Assembly: GCA_945865535.1 (NCBI GenBank)
Contig: CAMBDW010000004.1
Span: 50,923-114,922 of the forward strand
Length of the DNA: 64,000 nucleotides
Direction of reading: 5' to 3'
From: Chryseobacterium gleum
Lineage (GTDB): Bacteria; Bacteroidota; Bacteroidia; Flavobacteriales; BACL11
The position numbers and the translations under genes are program-made. Within the stretch, counting starts at the first letter, position 1. Every line of letters starts with the position of its first letter. This document shows, piece by piece, positions 26,163 through 35,459 of the stretch. The notes under the pieces are model-generated. The model did not search any database. It was not told the DNA's origin and saw only the letters and a list, made by a program, of their open reading frames with translations.

Positions 26163-27053
26163 CTATTTAGCAAATTGAGCTGCAACTCTTTTATTGTTAG
26201 GTCCTTCAGAGTAATTATAAAAACCTTCTCCTGATTTTATGCCTAATTTACCAGAGTTTACCATATTAACTAATAATGGGCAAGGAGTGTATTTTTTACC
26301 CCCAAATCCGTCATTCATTACTTCTAAGATAGATAGGCACACATCCAATCCTATAAAATCAGCTAAATGTAAGGGCCCCATTGGGTGAGACATTCCTAAA
26401 ATCATTACCGTATCAATACCTTCAACTGAAGATATATTTTCATGTAGGGTGTAAATAGCCTCATTAATCATGGGCATTAATATTCGATTTGCTACAAATC
26501 CTGGAGCATCATTTACCTCAACAGGAATTTTTCCTAGATTTTTACTCATTTCCATTATAGTGGAAGTTACTTTATCAGAAGTTTCTTTGCCCCGAATTAC
26601 TTCAACTAGTTTCATAATAGGAACAGGATTCATAAAGTGCATGCCTATTACTTGAGAAGGACGATTTGTAACAGCCCCAATTTGAGTAATTGATATGGAA
26701 GATGTATTGGTAGCCAACAAAGTATTGGAATCACAAATTTCATCCAATTGTTTAAAGATTTTAAGTTTTAAATTCACATTTTCAGTAGCAGCTTCTACTA
26801 CTAAATCAACTCCTTTTACCCCTTGAGCAATGTCAGTGTAAACTTTTATATTATTAAGCGTATTGGCCTTTTCTTGGGCAGTAATTTTTTCTTTACTGAC
26901 CATTCGATCAAGATTTTTTTCAATGGTTGCTAAAGCTTTATTTAGAGCATCTGCGGATATATCAACTAAGTTGACATTAAAATCTTTTTGGGCAAAAGCA
27001 TGAGCAATTCCATTTCCCATAGTTCCTGCACCAATTACTGTAATATTTTTCAT
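26163..27053 (-). CDS. 3-hydroxyacyl-CoA (3-hydroxybutyryl-CoA) dehydrogenase
   Basis: 296 residues, the usual length of stand-alone short-chain enzymes (Hbd/PaaH type). The NAD-binding motif VIGAGTMGNGIAHAFAQ is at the N terminus. LLATNTSSISITQI and GMHFMNPVPIMKLVEVI contain the catalytic-region Ser and His. NDAPGFVANRILMPMINEA and LGMSHPMGPLHLADFIGLD follow in the C-terminal helical domain. It oxidises 3-hydroxybutyryl-CoA to acetoacetyl-CoA (or the reverse) in fatty-acid breakdown. It lies 13 bases downstream of a lipoprotein gene. Confidence 0.95.
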   Translation of the reverse strand: MKNITVIGAGTMGNGIAHAFAQKDFNVNLVDISADALNKALATIEKNLDRMVSKEKITAQEKANTLNNIKVYTDIAQGVKGVDLVVEAATENVNLKLKIFKQLDEICDSNTLLATNTSSISITQIGAVTNRPSQVIGMHFMNPVPIMKLVEVIRGKETSDKVTSTIMEMSKNLGKIPVEVNDAPGFVANRILMPMINEAIYTLHENISSVEGIDTVMILGMSHPMGPLHLADFIGLDVCLSILEVMNDGFGGKKYTPCPLLVNMVNSGKLGIKSGEGFYNYSEGPNNKRVAAQFAK

Positions 27054-27066
27054 TTTTTGTGTTGTA

Positions 27067-27882
27067 TTAATAGACTATTTTAAGGTTATCAAAAGAAACG
27101 GTATTTTTCTCTAGTGTAAAATCTCTTTGCATGCCGATAAATATTTTGAAAGAATCAGCTCCAACTGCCTCTGAAATAGTAGCTGTTAGGTTTACATATA
27201 TTTTATTCCAATCCTCTTTTGGAGTTATCCACAGTAACTCTTTTTGTAATACTAATGATTGAGGAAAGTTAACATATACTCCAATTAAGAACCGTGTATT
27301 ACACTTATAATCAAGTTCTAAATAAACAGGAGCACCTTGTTGAGGAAGATTTGTAAATTCTTTAGTTGTTACTTCAGTTAAAAATATTGAATCAGAAAGT
27401 GTTATAACGCCATAATGATTTAGAGGGTTAGTGATATTTTGAGAGAAGGTCAAACTATCTGTCTCTAAGTTTAATCCAGGGCCATCAAAGTCTTCTGGCT
27501 TGTCATCTAAGATGGCACTTTCAAGATAACTTACTGATGGGGTAATTGAGATGGTTGTTTCTGTATTAAATTCCTGTTCTTCTATAATATATGAAGCGTA
27601 AAATGGATACGGAATTCTAGTTCCTGCTATTCCATTATCTTTTATTCCTGCTTTAATTCTGAGTTTGTGTTTTCCCTGTGCCAATACTGGAAAGCTGGCA
27701 GGAAGCTCATAAACTCCTTGCAACTTATCATCAATATAAACCCAGGCATCTGTAATGTTATGAGTTGCGTTTTCATCTAGAGTGATACTTTCAATAGTAA
27801 TATATGAAGGAATCTCAATAACATTCTCTTTTTTACAAGAGAAAAGGCTAGCAAGTAGTAGTAGTGCGATTATTCTATTCAT
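27067..27882 (-). CDS. Lipoprotein of unknown function
   Basis: 271 residues. The signal MNRIIALLLLASLFSCKKE has a lipobox with Cys16 as the lipidated residue. The mature protein looks beta-rich, with LDENATHNITDAWVYIDDKL, a PEGA-like strand GVYELPASFPVLAQGKHKLR and a jelly-roll-like C terminus ending VSFDNLKIVY. I do not recognise a named family. It precedes the dehydrogenase by 13 bases, probably on one transcript, but the pairing suggests no clear functional link. Confidence 0.8.
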   Translation of the reverse strand: MNRIIALLLLASLFSCKKENVIEIPSYITIESITLDENATHNITDAWVYIDDKLQGVYELPASFPVLAQGKHKLRIKAGIKDNGIAGTRIPYPFYASYIIEEQEFNTETTISITPSVSYLESAILDDKPEDFDGPGLNLETDSLTFSQNITNPLNHYGVITLSDSIFLTEVTTKEFTNLPQQGAPVYLELDYKCNTRFLIGVYVNFPQSLVLQKELLWITPKEDWNKIYVNLTATISEAVGADSFKIFIGMQRDFTLEKNTVSFDNLKIVY

Positions 27883-28011
27883 ATTTATCTATTAACAATT
27901 TGCTGTGTAATTTACAATTATTATTTAATGTAAAAAATGAAAATTTATTGTTTTTTTGTGATTCATAATTGGCTTCAAAAATAGTTTAAAAGTTTGATTG
28001 AGAAATAAACA

Positions 28012-28662
28012 ATGACGGATAGTTTTAGGCATAAAGGCTTGCGCAAGCAATTAGTTGAAGAGTTAAAAGGAAAAGGGATTAAAAACAGCAAAGTATTAGA
28101 AGCTATAAATACTATTCCTAGGCATTTATTTATAGACAATGCTTTTGTTAATTTTGCTTATCAGGATAAGGCTTTTCCAATAGGAGCAGGGCAAACAATA
28201 TCACAGCCCTATACGGTTGCTTTTCAAACTCAATTACTAGATATAAAAGCTTATGAAAAAGTGCTAGAAGTGGGTACTGGTTCAGGCTATCAAGCAGCAA
28301 TACTTTGTTTGTTAGATGCTGATGTATATACTATTGAAAGGCAAAGAGAACTTTTTAAAAAAACCAAAATATTTTTACCTACACTAGGGCATAATTGTAA
28401 TTTTTTTTATGGTGATGGTTATAAAGGACTGCCTAAGTTTGCTCCTTTTGACAAGATCATTATTACTTGTGGGGCTCCTTTTGTACCAGAGGATTTGCTT
28501 GGGCAACTAAAGGTAGGAGGTAAGATGGTTGCTCCAATTGGAGATGAAGATTTACAAGTAATGCATTTGATTGAAAAAATATCAGAGACCGAAACCAGAA
28601 TAACGACTCATGGGAATTTTTCATTTGTTCCTATGCTAAATGATAAAAATACCGGAAACTAA
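28012..28662 (+). CDS. pcm: Protein-L-isoaspartate O-methyltransferase
   Basis: 216 residues, the usual length. Pcm methylates L-isoaspartyl residues in damaged proteins using SAM, starting their repair. IPRHLFIDNAF, PIGAGQTISQPYTVAFQT (substrate loop) and the SAM motif VLEVGTGSGYQAAIL are all present, with ITCGAPFVPEDLLGQLKVGGKMV later. It is cytoplasmic and stands alone. Confidence 0.96.
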   Translation: MTDSFRHKGLRKQLVEELKGKGIKNSKVLEAINTIPRHLFIDNAFVNFAYQDKAFPIGAGQTISQPYTVAFQTQLLDIKAYEKVLEVGTGSGYQAAILCLLDADVYTIERQRELFKKTKIFLPTLGHNCNFFYGDGYKGLPKFAPFDKIIITCGAPFVPEDLLGQLKVGGKMVAPIGDEDLQVMHLIEKISETETRITTHGNFSFVPMLNDKNTGN

Positions 28663-28738
28663 ATTCCTCATTTTTTATATTTTTTTGCTAACGCTACTAT
28701 TTTTTGTATAATTGTACCATTATTAATTAAAAAAAAAT

Positions 28739-28920
28739 ATGAAAAAATAGTATTTATATTTGGAATAGCATTTGCTTTTTCTTCTTGTACTGATTGTCAA
28801 GATTGCACTTATGTAAGTGAGAGCACTACTACTGAAGTATGTCGAGATGATTTCGATTCCAATGAAGATTATCAAGCAGCATTATTAGCACTTGAGCAAT
28901 TAGGTGCAGATTGTAAATAA
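28739..28920 (+). pseudogene. Frameshifted small Cys-rich lipoprotein
   Basis: ATGAAAAAATAG starts like a normal lipoprotein but stops after three codons. Reading from 28744 in the next frame gives a complete lipoprotein signal (KIVFIFGIAFAFSSC) and mature part with DCQDCTY, EVCRDDFDS and GADCK, ending at the TAA at 28918-28920. One extra A in the A6 tract would restore the frame. The downstream gene is a paralogue with the same Cys pattern. It could be a pseudogene, slippage-controlled, or an assembly error; an ATT start at 28726 in the open frame is a weaker option. Confidence 0.7.
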
Positions 28921-28995
28921 AATCATCCACAAAAAAATCAATTAGTTAAAAATAAATAAGTATTATTGTATCAGTATTAATTAAAAAAATAAATT

Positions 28996-29247
28996 TTGAA
29001 AAAATTATTATTTATGGCAGCCCTAGCTTTTATGTTCTCTGCCTGTAACAAATGTGTAGAATGCACAAACAGTAATTACCAGTATGCAGGAGAATATAAT
29101 GAATATACTGGAGAATATGAAACTTATGGAGATCGAATTGAAGAAGTATGTAGTGATAACTTTGAATCAAAAGATGACTTTAATGATTACATAGAGTCAG
29201 TGGAAGATGAACCTGGTGTTGATTGTAAAAGCGATTTCTGGAATTAA
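28996..29247 (+). CDS. Small Cys-rich lipoprotein (paralogue of the frameshifted neighbour)
   Basis: 83 residues with a TTG start at 28996. The start is chosen because it gives a KKLLFMAALAFMFSAC lipoprotein signal; the next ATG (29014) would lose the basic residues. The mature protein has CNKCVECTN, an acidic Tyr/Glu-rich middle, then EEVCSDNFESKDDF and GVDCK. The same C-x2-C-x2-C ... VC ... DCK pattern occurs in the frameshifted gene just upstream. Six Cys (one lipidated) suggest disulfides or metal binding. Function is unknown. Confidence 0.7.
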   Translation: MKKLLFMAALAFMFSACNKCVECTNSNYQYAGEYNEYTGEYETYGDRIEEVCSDNFESKDDFNDYIESVEDEPGVDCKSDFWN

Positions 29248-29295
29248 AAAATTAAATAACTAAAAACTAATTAAATAACTAAATAACAAATTATT

Positions 29296-29727
29296 ATGAA
29301 AAAAATTTACAAATTATTACCATTATTTATTGTAGCACTAGTATTTTCAAGTTGTACATCTATTCACAAAACAATGAAACAACCAAATTCTCTCGTTGAT
29401 ATTAAGATGAGTGATTTTAAGCTTTCAGAACAAAAGAGTGGCAAAGCAACAAGTGTATTAATTCTTGGAATTGATTTAGAAAGATTATTTATGACAAAAA
29501 CAGCTGACTTTGGTATTTCTGCTGCTAGTATCCCAATTGTTGGGCAATATTTAGCAGATCCTACATCTTCTTATGCTATGTATAATCTGTTAGAAGGTTC
29601 TGAAGGAGGTGATTTTGTATTTTATCCTCAAATGGAAAAGAAAACCCAATGTCCGATTATTGGACTATGTATATTAACTAAAATTACTACAGTTAATGTT
29701 AAAGCTAGAGTAGGTACTTTTAAATAA
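29296..29727 (+). CDS. Small lipoprotein of unknown function
   Basis: 143 residues. The signal MKKIYKLLPLFIVALVFSSC has a lipobox Cys20. The mature part includes MSDFKLSEQKSGKATSVLIL and YPQMEKKTQCPIIGLC, ending in beta-rich VNVKARVGTFK. It resembles small Bacteroidota lipoproteins with a FYPQxEKKT-like motif, perhaps DUF6567-like, but I am not certain. It is third in a run of small lipoproteins and followed by a strong terminator. Confidence 0.75.
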   Translation: MKKIYKLLPLFIVALVFSSCTSIHKTMKQPNSLVDIKMSDFKLSEQKSGKATSVLILGIDLERLFMTKTADFGISAASIPIVGQYLADPTSSYAMYNLLEGSEGGDFVFYPQMEKKTQCPIIGLCILTKITTVNVKARVGTFK

Positions 29728-29743
29728 AAAGATATTTCTGAAA

Positions 29744-29772
29744 TAAAAAAGGAGCCATTGGCTCCTTTTTTA
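29744..29772. terminator. Bidirectional rho-independent terminator
   Basis: The hairpin AAAAAAGGAGCC-ATT-GGCTCCTTTTTT lies between convergent genes. It touches the stop codon of the aminotransferase on the minus strand. Confidence 0.88.
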
Positions 29773-30951
29773 TGTTTCTAAAATTGCTTTAATTATTTCA
29801 CAACCTTTAATTATTTCTTTTTCAGAAATAGTAAGGGGAGGAGTAATACGAATTGCGGTTTTGGTAAATAAGAAATAAAAAAGGAGCAGTCCGTTTTCAA
29901 GCGATTGTTCTACTACTTTTTGCACTAAATCTTCATCATCAAATTCTATAGCAAGCATCAAGCCATTTCCTCTAATTGTATTAATTTTTGGATGGTTTAA
30001 ATGCTTTCGGAAAAGCTGTTCCTTTTTCTCTACTTCTTTCATAATATCAGAAGTAAGTAAATATTCTAAACAAGCCAAAGATGCGGCACAACTTACAGGA
30101 TGGCCTCCAAATGTAGTAATGTGTCCTAATTTGGGCTTAAAAGTTAAAAGATTCATAAGTTCCCATGAAGCAATAAAAGCGCCAATTGGCATTCCTGCGC
30201 CCATACCTTTTGCTAAACATAAAATATCAGGTACTATATTGTATTTCTCAAATCCAAAAAGTGTTCCTAAGCGGCCGTAACAAGTTTGTATTTCATCAAA
30301 AATAAGTAGCGTTCCTGTTTCATTGCATTTTTCTCTTACTTTTTGTAAGAAGTTATTTTTAGGAGTCATAAATCCACTGGCTCCTTGTACAGGCTCAATT
30401 ACAACAGCTGCTGTTTGCTCTGTTATGTTTTTTAATGAATCTACATCATTATAAATAATTTGATTGCAATATGGCAATAAAGGACGGTATTTGGCTTTAT
30501 GTTCTTCATTTCCCATAATACTTAATGCCCCTTGTGTAGAGCCATGATAAGAATCTTTACAAGAGATAATCTCTGATCTTCCAGTGGCTCTTTTGGCAAG
30601 TTTCATAGCCCCTTCAATAGCTTCAGTTCCTGAATTGGTAAAATAAGTGGTACTTAAACTTTTAGGAAGATTATCTGCTAATAATTTGGCCAACTTATAC
30701 TGTGGAGTTTGGACATATTCTCCATACACCATTACATGAGTGTATTTATCTAATTGGCTCTTTACTGCATTTAAAATAATAGGGTTGGAGTGACCTAAAG
30801 TACAAGCAGAAACTCCTGCAACAAAATCAAGATATTGTTTTCCCTTTACATCTGTAATATAACTTCCTTGAGATGATTCAACCTCTAAACATGAAGGATA
30901 AGGAAAGGTTTGTGCTTGGTGCTGTTTAAAGATGTCTTTTGGATTACTCAT
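29770..30951 (-). CDS. Class III aminotransferase, acetylornithine/4-aminobutyrate type
   Basis: 393 residues, a fold-type I PLP enzyme. YFTNSGTEAIEGAMKLAKRA is the PLP-phosphate block, LLIFDEIQTCYGRLG carries the Asp that contacts the pyridine N, and CLAKGMGAGMPIGAF carries the Schiff-base Lys. It belongs with the ArgD/GabT/OAT group; no arginine-pathway genes lie beside it, so the substrate is uncertain. A leaderless-type promoter sits in front. A T9SS protein gene lies 27 bases upstream in the same direction. Confidence 0.88.
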   Translation of the reverse strand: MSNPKDIFKQHQAQTFPYPSCLEVESSQGSYITDVKGKQYLDFVAGVSACTLGHSNPIILNAVKSQLDKYTHVMVYGEYVQTPQYKLAKLLADNLPKSLSTTYFTNSGTEAIEGAMKLAKRATGRSEIISCKDSYHGSTQGALSIMGNEEHKAKYRPLLPYCNQIIYNDVDSLKNITEQTAAVVIEPVQGASGFMTPKNNFLQKVREKCNETGTLLIFDEIQTCYGRLGTLFGFEKYNIVPDILCLAKGMGAGMPIGAFIASWELMNLLTFKPKLGHITTFGGHPVSCAASLACLEYLLTSDIMKEVEKKEQLFRKHLNHPKINTIRGNGLMLAIEFDDEDLVQKVVEQSLENGLLLFYFLFTKTAIRITPPLTISEKEIIKGCEIIKAILET

Positions 30952-30955
30952 TGGG

Positions 30956-30963
30956 CAAAAGTA
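30956..30963 (-). promoter_or_regulatory. Leaderless-type -7 box TACTTTTG for the aminotransferase
   Basis: The minus strand reads TACTTTTG, ending 4 bases before the ATG at 30951. Confidence 0.6.
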
Positions 30964-30978
30964 AGAAGATAGATGCTA

Positions 30979-32247
30979 TTATTCTATAACAATTCTTTTT
31001 TCTATCTTACCATCATCAAAAATATGAATCTGTAGCTGATTATTTCTTTGTTGTTCTTCTTTACCCAATAAGTTAATAATTTTACTCAATCTTGAATTAG
31101 TTTTAGAAAGCTCTGTAACTTGAGTTGATTGGCCATAGGTAATACCTCTATAATTTTGAATGATAAACTGTTGCGTTCCATTTGCATTAGTAAATTTAAC
31201 TTTTGCACTAGCAGTGTCAGGTCCTATCATTAAGGGGTCAGTAAAAAAATGAAAAGAAAAATCAAGGGTATCACCAGGAGCTATAATAACTGAGGCTGTA
31301 TCCTGATCGAAAGGCAAACAGACCCCAATACACATTGAACTTTCCCAGGTATTAGAAGGTAGTATATTCATTATTCTTTGAATATCTACTTGTACTCCAT
31401 CACTAGAGTTATTTATTATTTCACCAAAAATATCAATAATATCACCTGCATTACCAAATGTTGTGATAGTTTCATTGGGTTTTAATTGAAAATCAAAAGT
31501 ACCATTTAATGATGTTATTTGCGTACATCCACCAGAAGTTACGCCTAATAAACTATCGATATCGCACCAAATATTGGTTGCTTGTCCATTTGGAGGATTG
31601 GAATTATTAAACCAGCTATGATAAGCAAAGAGCACACCATTTGTATCAATTAAATAGGCATTATTAGGAGAATTATAATATTGCCACCATTGGTTACAGG
31701 GACCATCAATATAAATAGGCACATTTACAGGTGTAGGCACATATTGACCGGCCCCTACTCCATTTATTAAATCTGAAACAATTGCTTTTCTTTCCCCATA
31801 AGTAGCTGGCTGATAATATGGAGGATTTGTAGGGTTCATATTTCCATTACTAGGCATAGGACTACCTGTTGGATGGGCCTCTACAACATATACAACAAAA
31901 CATTCGATTTCATTACTAAACTGAGCAGCAACAGCATTAAGATCTGTCATATGATACCTAAAGATAGGGCAAGTATAGCTTCCAGATACGATTAGTGCTC
32001 TTTTACCTGAGTTTAAAACTGCTGAAAGGGTCAGCGCATTTCCATTGATATCCCAAAGAGTGAAATCAGCCATAGTATCTCCTTCATTTACAGCAATCCA
32101 AGGATTTCCTTGAGTTCTTGGAACAATTGTACAAACTGAATCAGTATCCAATGGTGGACTACTTAAACCAATAGAAGGTAAGAGTTGAACTTGCCCAAAA
32201 GCAATATTTGCAAATAAAGAAATAATAATAACTAGTGTCTTTCTCAT
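30979..32247 (-). CDS. Secreted deiodinase-like thioredoxin-fold protein with T9SS-like tail
   Basis: 422 residues, signal peptide 1-18. Residues about 50-215 form a thioredoxin-like domain: FTLWDINGNALTLSAVL, then VSGSYTCPIFRYHMTDLN with Cys93, then FVVYVVEAHPTGSPMP. The SxTCPxF...YxxEAH pattern is that of the iodothyronine deiodinase family, where the Cys position is selenocysteine in vertebrates. A second beta-domain (about 230-375) follows, then a tail (about 380-422) ending FDDGKIEKRIVIE, the non-canonical T9SS-type tail also seen at 41882-43870. It is probably a secreted redox enzyme; actual deiodinase activity is not implied. Confidence 0.8.
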   Translation of the reverse strand: MRKTLVIIISLFANIAFGQVQLLPSIGLSSPPLDTDSVCTIVPRTQGNPWIAVNEGDTMADFTLWDINGNALTLSAVLNSGKRALIVSGSYTCPIFRYHMTDLNAVAAQFSNEIECFVVYVVEAHPTGSPMPSNGNMNPTNPPYYQPATYGERKAIVSDLINGVGAGQYVPTPVNVPIYIDGPCNQWWQYYNSPNNAYLIDTNGVLFAYHSWFNNSNPPNGQATNIWCDIDSLLGVTSGGCTQITSLNGTFDFQLKPNETITTFGNAGDIIDIFGEIINNSSDGVQVDIQRIMNILPSNTWESSMCIGVCLPFDQDTASVIIAPGDTLDFSFHFFTDPLMIGPDTASAKVKFTNANGTQQFIIQNYRGITYGQSTQVTELSKTNSRLSKIINLLGKEEQQRNNQLQIHIFDDGKIEKRIVIE

Positions 32248-32265
32248 TTTGAAAAAGTTGTTTTA

Positions 32266-32273
32266 CAAAGATA
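32266..32273 (-). promoter_or_regulatory. Putative -7 box TATCTTTG for the deiodinase-like gene
   Basis: The minus strand reads TATCTTTG, 18 bases before the ATG at 32247. Confidence 0.5.
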
Positions 32274-32279
32274 GTAAAA

Positions 32280-33215
32280 TTATTTTCTAGCTATTACTTT
32301 TTTAGAAGCCGTGATAATATCAGCAGCTGTTAATCCGTATTTTTCCATCAATTTCATTGGTGGCCCACTTTCCCCAAAAGTATCATCAACACCAACCATC
32401 TCAATAGGAGTAGAGGTATTTCTTGAAAGTAATTGAGCAATACTATCTCCAAGCCCTCCATTTAGCATGTGTTCCTCAGCAGTAACAACACATTTTGTAT
32501 TTTTCACAGCTTTTAAAATAGCCTCATTATCCAAAGGCTTAATAGTATGAATATTAATTACTTCTGCCGATATCCCTTCATTTTCTAGGCTTTTAGCAGC
32601 TTCTAAAGCTTCCCAAACTAGGTGTCCTGTTGCAAAAATAGTGACATCATTTCCTTTTTTAAGATGTAGTGCTTTTCCAATTTCAAAATGCTGATTTTCT
32701 GGCGTAAAATTAGGAACTTTCGGTCTTCCAAATCTTAAATATACAGGCCCAATATGGTCTGCAATTGCAATAGTTGCAGCTTTTGTTTGGTTGTAGTCAC
32801 ATGGATTGATAACTACCATGTGTGGTAGCATTTTCATCATACCTATATCTTCAAGCGCCTGATGTGTTGCCCCATCTTCACCCAATGTTAAGCCAGCATG
32901 AGACGCACAGATTTTTACATTTTTTCCAGAATATGCAACCGATTGTCTTATTTGGTCATAAACTCTTGAAGTAGAAAAGTTAGCAAATGTGCCTGTAAAT
33001 GGGATTTTTCCTCCAATTGTCATTCCAGCTGCAATGCCAATCATATTGGCTTCCGCAATTCCTATTTGAAAAAAGCGCTGCGGATTTTCATTTTGAAAAT
33101 CAGTCATGTTTAACGATCCAGTAAGGTCGGCACATAATGCTACTACATTTGGATTGGTTCTTCCCAATTGAGTTAATCCTGCTCCAAATCCTGAGCGTGT
33201 ATCTTTCATTTCCAT
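32280..33215 (-). CDS. Transketolase, C-terminal subunit
   Basis: 311 residues, covering the pyrimidine-binding and C-terminal domains of transketolase as a separate polypeptide. [21 protein letters not shown] contains the Glu that activates thiamine diphosphate. [20 protein letters not shown] is the pyrimidine-domain signature, and [20 protein letters not shown] lies in the C-terminal domain. It should pair with the N-terminal subunit (34581-35426) to move two-carbon units in the pentose phosphate pathway. The VWA gene ends 2 bases before its start, so all three appear co-transcribed. Confidence 0.95.
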   Translation of the reverse strand: MEMKDTRSGFGAGLTQLGRTNPNVVALCADLTGSLNMTDFQNENPQRFFQIGIAEANMIGIAAGMTIGGKIPFTGTFANFSTSRVYDQIRQSVAYSGKNVKICASHAGLTLGEDGATHQALEDIGMMKMLPHMVVINPCDYNQTKAATIAIADHIGPVYLRFGRPKVPNFTPENQHFEIGKALHLKKGNDVTIFATGHLVWEALEAAKSLENEGISAEVINIHTIKPLDNEAILKAVKNTKCVVTAEEHMLNGGLGDSIAQLLSRNTSTPIEMVGVDDTFGESGPPMKLMEKYGLTAADIITASKKVIARK

Positions 33216-33217
33216 AT

Positions 33218-34591
33218 TTAATAAATTTTTATCAGTTCAGATTTTCCTGATTGTATTGTAAAACTTTTTTCAATAGTATAAATATATTCTTTAGCTCCAA
33301 TTGCTCTAAATACTACTTTGTACTTTCCTGGTAGTAATGTAAGTTTATAATCAGTTTTATCACCTTTAAAATGATAAATTTGTTCCAATTGATCGCCATT
33401 TTGCTTATACAACCCACCATATCCTTTTGATGGTAGTACAATATTTGCTAATCCAGGTGTTGGCATAGCCCGAAAAGTAGTTTCAATGGGTGAAATTTCA
33501 ACATTATAAAATTTTTGTCTGGGTAAAGTCAAAAGTTCAATATCATATTTACCAATAAGATATTTTTCCACCTCATTAATTGATTGAATATTTAATGTGG
33601 TATCAACTCCTGCTGGGCGCACAATAAATTGGTAGTTTATTTGTGAATTCATTTTTATTTCAAACTTACCCTGAGGCGTTTTTAAAGGGATTATAGTGTG
33701 TTTACCTGGAGTCAGTATAATATTTTCAATACTCACCGGTGGAATGGTGTGAGCTACAACTTTATAGGTTAAAACAGGATCAATTACCATAGTATCAGGA
33801 TGTCCATAAGCATTCATAGTATGTACAAAATTGTATTTAGCCATACCGGTAAATTCATTGTAAAAAGTTATGTTTACATTAGTTTCTGTTGGCTCATCAT
33901 TTTCATCCAATAAATTAACCTGTGCAGTAGTATTATCAATAACGTGTGAGATTACGATATTTAAAATATTGGTAAAATCTTCTTCTCTGCTAGCATCAAA
34001 AAAACGACCTACGCAATCAAACGATTCTTTCGAACTATCATCAAGCCCAACACCAATCACAAAAGGTTTGAGAATAATTCCTTTTTTTTGATAAAAACGA
34101 GAAACTGCACAGGGATCCATTCCGCATTCCTCTTTTCCATCAGTAATTAAGATAACTATATTTCTACCATCATCATCAGGAAAATCTTTTGCGCCTTCTT
34201 CAAGTGATCGAGCAATAGGAGTAGTTCCTCTAGATTTTATAACAGCTAACTTCTTTTTTATAATATCAACAGCATCCTTTGCTTTTAAAAAATTCACTTC
34301 TAGATGTGTATCCTCACAATCTTGTGGAGGGAATTTACTTTTATGTCCATAAACTCTAAGTCCTATTTCAAGATTTTCAATATTTCTTAAAGAATCAACC
34401 ATATTGCTTAAAAGATCTTTAGCAATATTAATTTTGCTACCACTTTGCCACCTGCCTTGCATTGATAGTGAGGCATCAAAAATAAAAAGAATACGATTTA
34501 CTGGCTCCTGCTTTTTTTGAGCTATAGCAGAAAAACTCACCATTAGTAGGAGAGTAGCCATTAGTACTATTTGGATTCTTTTAGTAATCAC
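33218..34591 (-). CDS. Secreted von Willebrand factor A domain protein between transketolase halves
   Basis: 457 residues with a GTG start at 34589-34591, chosen because it supplies the KR n-region of signal peptide [20 protein letters not shown]. The VWA domain (about residues 30-220) has an intact MIDAS start in [14 protein letters not shown], with [16 protein letters not shown] and [14 protein letters not shown] as the later metal and strand motifs. The rest (about 225-457) is beta-rich with repeated GKxxI/K segments. The start overlaps the end of the transketolase N-terminal gene by 11 bases. It is probably periplasmic or surface-located. Why an exported protein sits inside a cytoplasmic enzyme's operon is unexplained. 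Confidence 0.9.
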   Translation of the reverse strand: MITKRIQIVLMATLLLMVSFSAIAQKKQEPVNRILFIFDASLSMQGRWQSGSKINIAKDLLSNMVDSLRNIENLEIGLRVYGHKSKFPPQDCEDTHLEVNFLKAKDAVDIIKKKLAVIKSRGTTPIARSLEEGAKDFPDDDGRNIVILITDGKEECGMDPCAVSRFYQKKGIILKPFVIGVGLDDSSKESFDCVGRFFDASREEDFTNILNIVISHVIDNTTAQVNLLDENDEPTETNVNITFYNEFTGMAKYNFVHTMNAYGHPDTMVIDPVLTYKVVAHTIPPVSIENIILTPGKHTIIPLKTPQGKFEIKMNSQINYQFIVRPAGVDTTLNIQSINEVEKYLIGKYDIELLTLPRQKFYNVEISPIETTFRAMPTPGLANIVLPSKGYGGLYKQNGDQLEQIYHFKGDKTDYKLTLLPGKYKVVFRAIGAKEYIYTIEKSFTIQSGKSELIKIY

Positions 34592-35426
34592 CTAAAGTTT
34601 CGTGGTTTTGTGATAAGGCAGCAGCTAGCTGCTCATCATTAGGAGCAGAACCATGCCATTTGTGTGTTCCCATCATATAATCAACTCCATTTCCCATTTC
34701 AGTATGTAGGATAATAGCAATAGGCTTTCCTTTTCCGGTAAGTTCTTTCGCTCTTTTTAATGTATTGATAACAGCTTCTAGATTATTTCCTTGAAACTCT
34801 TCTAAAACAATCCAGTCAAAAGCCTTCAATTTAGCACTAAGATTACCCATAGGCAAAACTTCATCAATTGACCCGTCAATTTGCTTTTTGTTGTAATCAA
34901 TAGTAGCAATAAGATTATCTACCTTTTTGCCAGCTGCATACATAAATGCTTCCCATACTTGACCTTCTTGTAATTCTCCATCACCATGTAAAGTGTAAAT
35001 AATACTCTTGTCATTATTAAGCTTTTTAGTAAGTGCTGCACCAATTGCAGTAGAAAGTCCTTGTCCTAATGATCCTGATGCCATACGCACTCCTTCCAAT
35101 CCTTCATGTGGAGTAGGATGTCCCTGTAAACGACTGTCTATTTTTCTAAAAGTTGCTAATTCTGCAATATCAAAATAACCTCTACGGGACAAAACAGCAT
35201 AAAATACAGGAGAAATGTGTCCATTAGAGAGAAAGAAAATATCTTCACCAATACCGTCCATAGTAAAATTGGTATTGTGATTCATTACTTCAAAATAAAG
35301 GGCGGTTAAAAACTCTGTACAACCTAGAGATCCTCCAGGATGTCCTGAATTATTAGCATGCACCATTCGCACTATATCTCTTCTTATTTGGGTAACTGTA
35401 TTTTTTAGCTCGGAAATAGTGGGCAT
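34581..35426 (-). CDS. Transketolase, N-terminal subunit
   Basis: 281 residues, covering the diphosphate-binding domain of transketolase. VHANNSGHPGGSLGCTEFLT and FFLSNGHISPVFYAVL are N-terminal signatures. The thiamine diphosphate/Mg motif is YTLHGDGELQEGQVWEAF through IATIDYNKKQIDG. It is split from its C-terminal partner, as in many archaea, Gram-positives and Bacteroidota, but here a VWA gene separates the two. The stop codon lies inside the overlap with that gene. Confidence 0.95.
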   Translation of the reverse strand: MPTISELKNTVTQIRRDIVRMVHANNSGHPGGSLGCTEFLTALYFEVMNHNTNFTMDGIGEDIFFLSNGHISPVFYAVLSRRGYFDIAELATFRKIDSRLQGHPTPHEGLEGVRMASGSLGQGLSTAIGAALTKKLNNDKSIIYTLHGDGELQEGQVWEAFMYAAGKKVDNLIATIDYNKKQIDGSIDEVLPMGNLSAKLKAFDWIVLEEFQGNNLEAVINTLKRAKELTGKGKPIAIILHTEMGNGVDYMMGTHKWHGSAPNDEQLAAALSQNHETLGDY

Positions 35427-35451
35427 TTTTATTGCTTTATTAATTTATCTG

Positions 35452-35459
35452 CAAATTTA
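35452..35459 (-). promoter_or_regulatory. Putative -7 box TAAATTTG of the transketolase-VWA operon
   Basis: The minus strand reads TAAATTTG, 25 bases before the ATG at 35426. No -33 TTG at ideal spacing was seen. Confidence 0.5.
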
